Of a stretch of 64,000 nt of DNA, positions 63,458 to 64,000 are shown one piece after another. The stretch comes from Bigelowiella natans CCMP2755 (lineage: Eukaryota > Cercozoa > Chlorarachniophyceae): assembly GCA_000320545.1 (NCBI GenBank), contig ADNK01000985.1:1-64000 (forward strand), written 5' to 3'. The notes under the pieces are model-generated. The model did no database searches and was not told the DNA's origin. It was given only the letters and a program-made list of their open reading frames with translations. Each line of letters starts with the position of its first letter. Within the stretch, counting starts at the first letter, position 1. The translations under genes and the position numbers were made by a program.

Positions 63458-64000
63458 TATATTATTAATTAAACATACATGGATGCGCAGTATCCTTCCT
63501 CTCCGCCAAAATCCCTCCAAGGCGATCTTACAGGGTTCACCTAGTTATAAGTTGGGGCACACGATTAGATAAGTACAACTACTTAGAACAAGAAGAAGAA
63601 GATGATGAACAAGAACAACAGCACATGATATAGTAGTATCTTAATGACGAAAACATGCAACACCACCTTCCCTGAACAAAGACCGGTACTCGTTGTCGTC
63701 ATCGTTTTCATCATTACTTTCCCTGTGTGTGTGTTTTGTGGGAAATATCAGCTTCACCAATCATTTCCTGTTGCGGAGTTGTTGATCAGTGGGATGGATG
63801 ATCGACGAGAAAGGAGGAGGAGGAGGAGAAGAAGAAGAAGAAGAAGGAAAAAAAGGCCCCCAGAAGTATTTTATGCTACGAGTTGCAAAGGCGACAAGTC
63901 TCAAAGGATGATGACCCTTTCATAGGTAGCTTCTCCACCTGAACAAAATTGATTTTAAGAAAACATCATCAATATATACCATACTTGTATCTGTGTTAAG
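56971..64000 (-). CDS. Divergent protein arginine methyltransferase with Lys/Glu-rich and Tudor-like N-terminal region, 5' end outside window
   Basis: Exons read towards the 3' end: 61853-61824, 61671-61507, an exon ending near 61123, 60922-60859, 60489-60104, 59866-59805, 59515-59412, 59120-58986, 58783-58665, 58486-58386, 58104-58047, 57928-57675, 57290-57210, 57129-56971; phases agree from 60922 onward. Diagnostic parts: ARKSYAQGNY|DCMSGDIKRNEAYEVAL (PRMT7-like entry helices), SAM motif I (IMDLGTGAS), GITFWGIE, FHIIKAFSKDL, the double-E loop (QELIGDLGNSEGL), and a C-terminal barrel with VEKDGVLFGAICY, TNWDQ and KVKKGDVVEVW. PRMTs methylate protein arginines with S-adenosylmethionine. About 60 Pro/Ser/Gly-rich residues interrupt the core before the double-E loop. 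Upstream exons encode a Lys/Glu-rich stretch (about 62870-62480) and a Tudor-like segment (about 63545-63130; FWRRGRI, KYDVILYAASE). The first exon is not in the window. Confidence 0.72.
57505..57543. repeat. (TA)n tract in a PRMT-like intron
   Basis: A run of A (about 57505-57514) leads into a TA tract to about 57543, in the intron between exons 57675 and 57290. Confidence 0.95.
59303..59344. repeat. (TA)n tract in a PRMT-like intron
   Basis: About 18 TA units followed by a short GA run, between exons 59412 and 59120. Confidence 0.95.
59900..60008. repeat. Two (TA)n tracts in one PRMT-like intron
   Basis: TA tracts at about 59905-59945 and 59978-60008 flank a non-repetitive spacer of about 30 bp. 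They precede the exon carrying the second Glu of the double-E loop (sense direction). Confidence 0.95.
60804..60836. repeat. (TA)n tract in a PRMT-like intron
   Basis: About 14 TA units just downstream (minus strand) of the exon 60922-60859. Confidence 0.95.
63426..63455. repeat. (TA)n tract near the right end
   Basis: About 14 TA units between the two Tudor-like exons of the PRMT-like gene. Confidence 0.95.

Overview
The window is nuclear DNA of an intron-dense eukaryote. Genes are cut into many short exons, mostly 30-150 nt, by GT-AG introns. Introns and gaps are packed with di- and trinucleotide microsatellites. I cannot name the species; a microbial or algal eukaryote is a guess. Gene models were built by eye from splice-site dinucleotides, reading-frame phase and family similarity. 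Spans are firmer than individual exon borders.

Layout. 1-5110: a Ty1/copia retrotransposon on the minus strand with one unbroken gag-pol frame that runs off the left edge. Upstream of its start lie a long array of alternating TTC/GAA pentamers (the heat-shock-element pattern) and a 97-bp tandem duplication. 6486-8601 (-): a METTL21-type lysine methyltransferase with an N-terminal hydrophobic segment, divergent from an ankyrin-repeat gene at 9040-10132 (+). 11393-21166 (-): a PRP40/PRPF40-like splicing factor (two WW and several FF domains) in more than 30 exons. 21480-22309 (+): a small coiled-coil protein I do not recognise. 23629-24716 (-): weak fragments.

25066-41794 (+): the most striking gene, a kinesin-3 of about 2,232 residues in about 55 exons whose phases close without a break from ATG to stop. 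It joins a motor, FHA, SH3-like, coiled-coil, PDZ-like, ankyrin and C-terminal PH domain in one chain. 43984-55350 (-): a large gene matching the TFIIIC B-block-binding subunit (GTF3C1/Tfc3), a Pol III factor. 56971-64000 (-): a divergent protein arginine methyltransferase preceded by a Lys/Glu-rich stretch and a Tudor-like segment; its start lies beyond the right edge.

The host genes cover separate housekeeping jobs (splicing, Pol III transcription, protein methylation, transport) and I see no operon-like pathway. The shared feature is intron structure: many 5' splice sites sit in GTAGTAG repeats, many 3' sites in ATCATCAG repeats, and compound AT/GT/CT dinucleotide blocks recur in introns and gaps.
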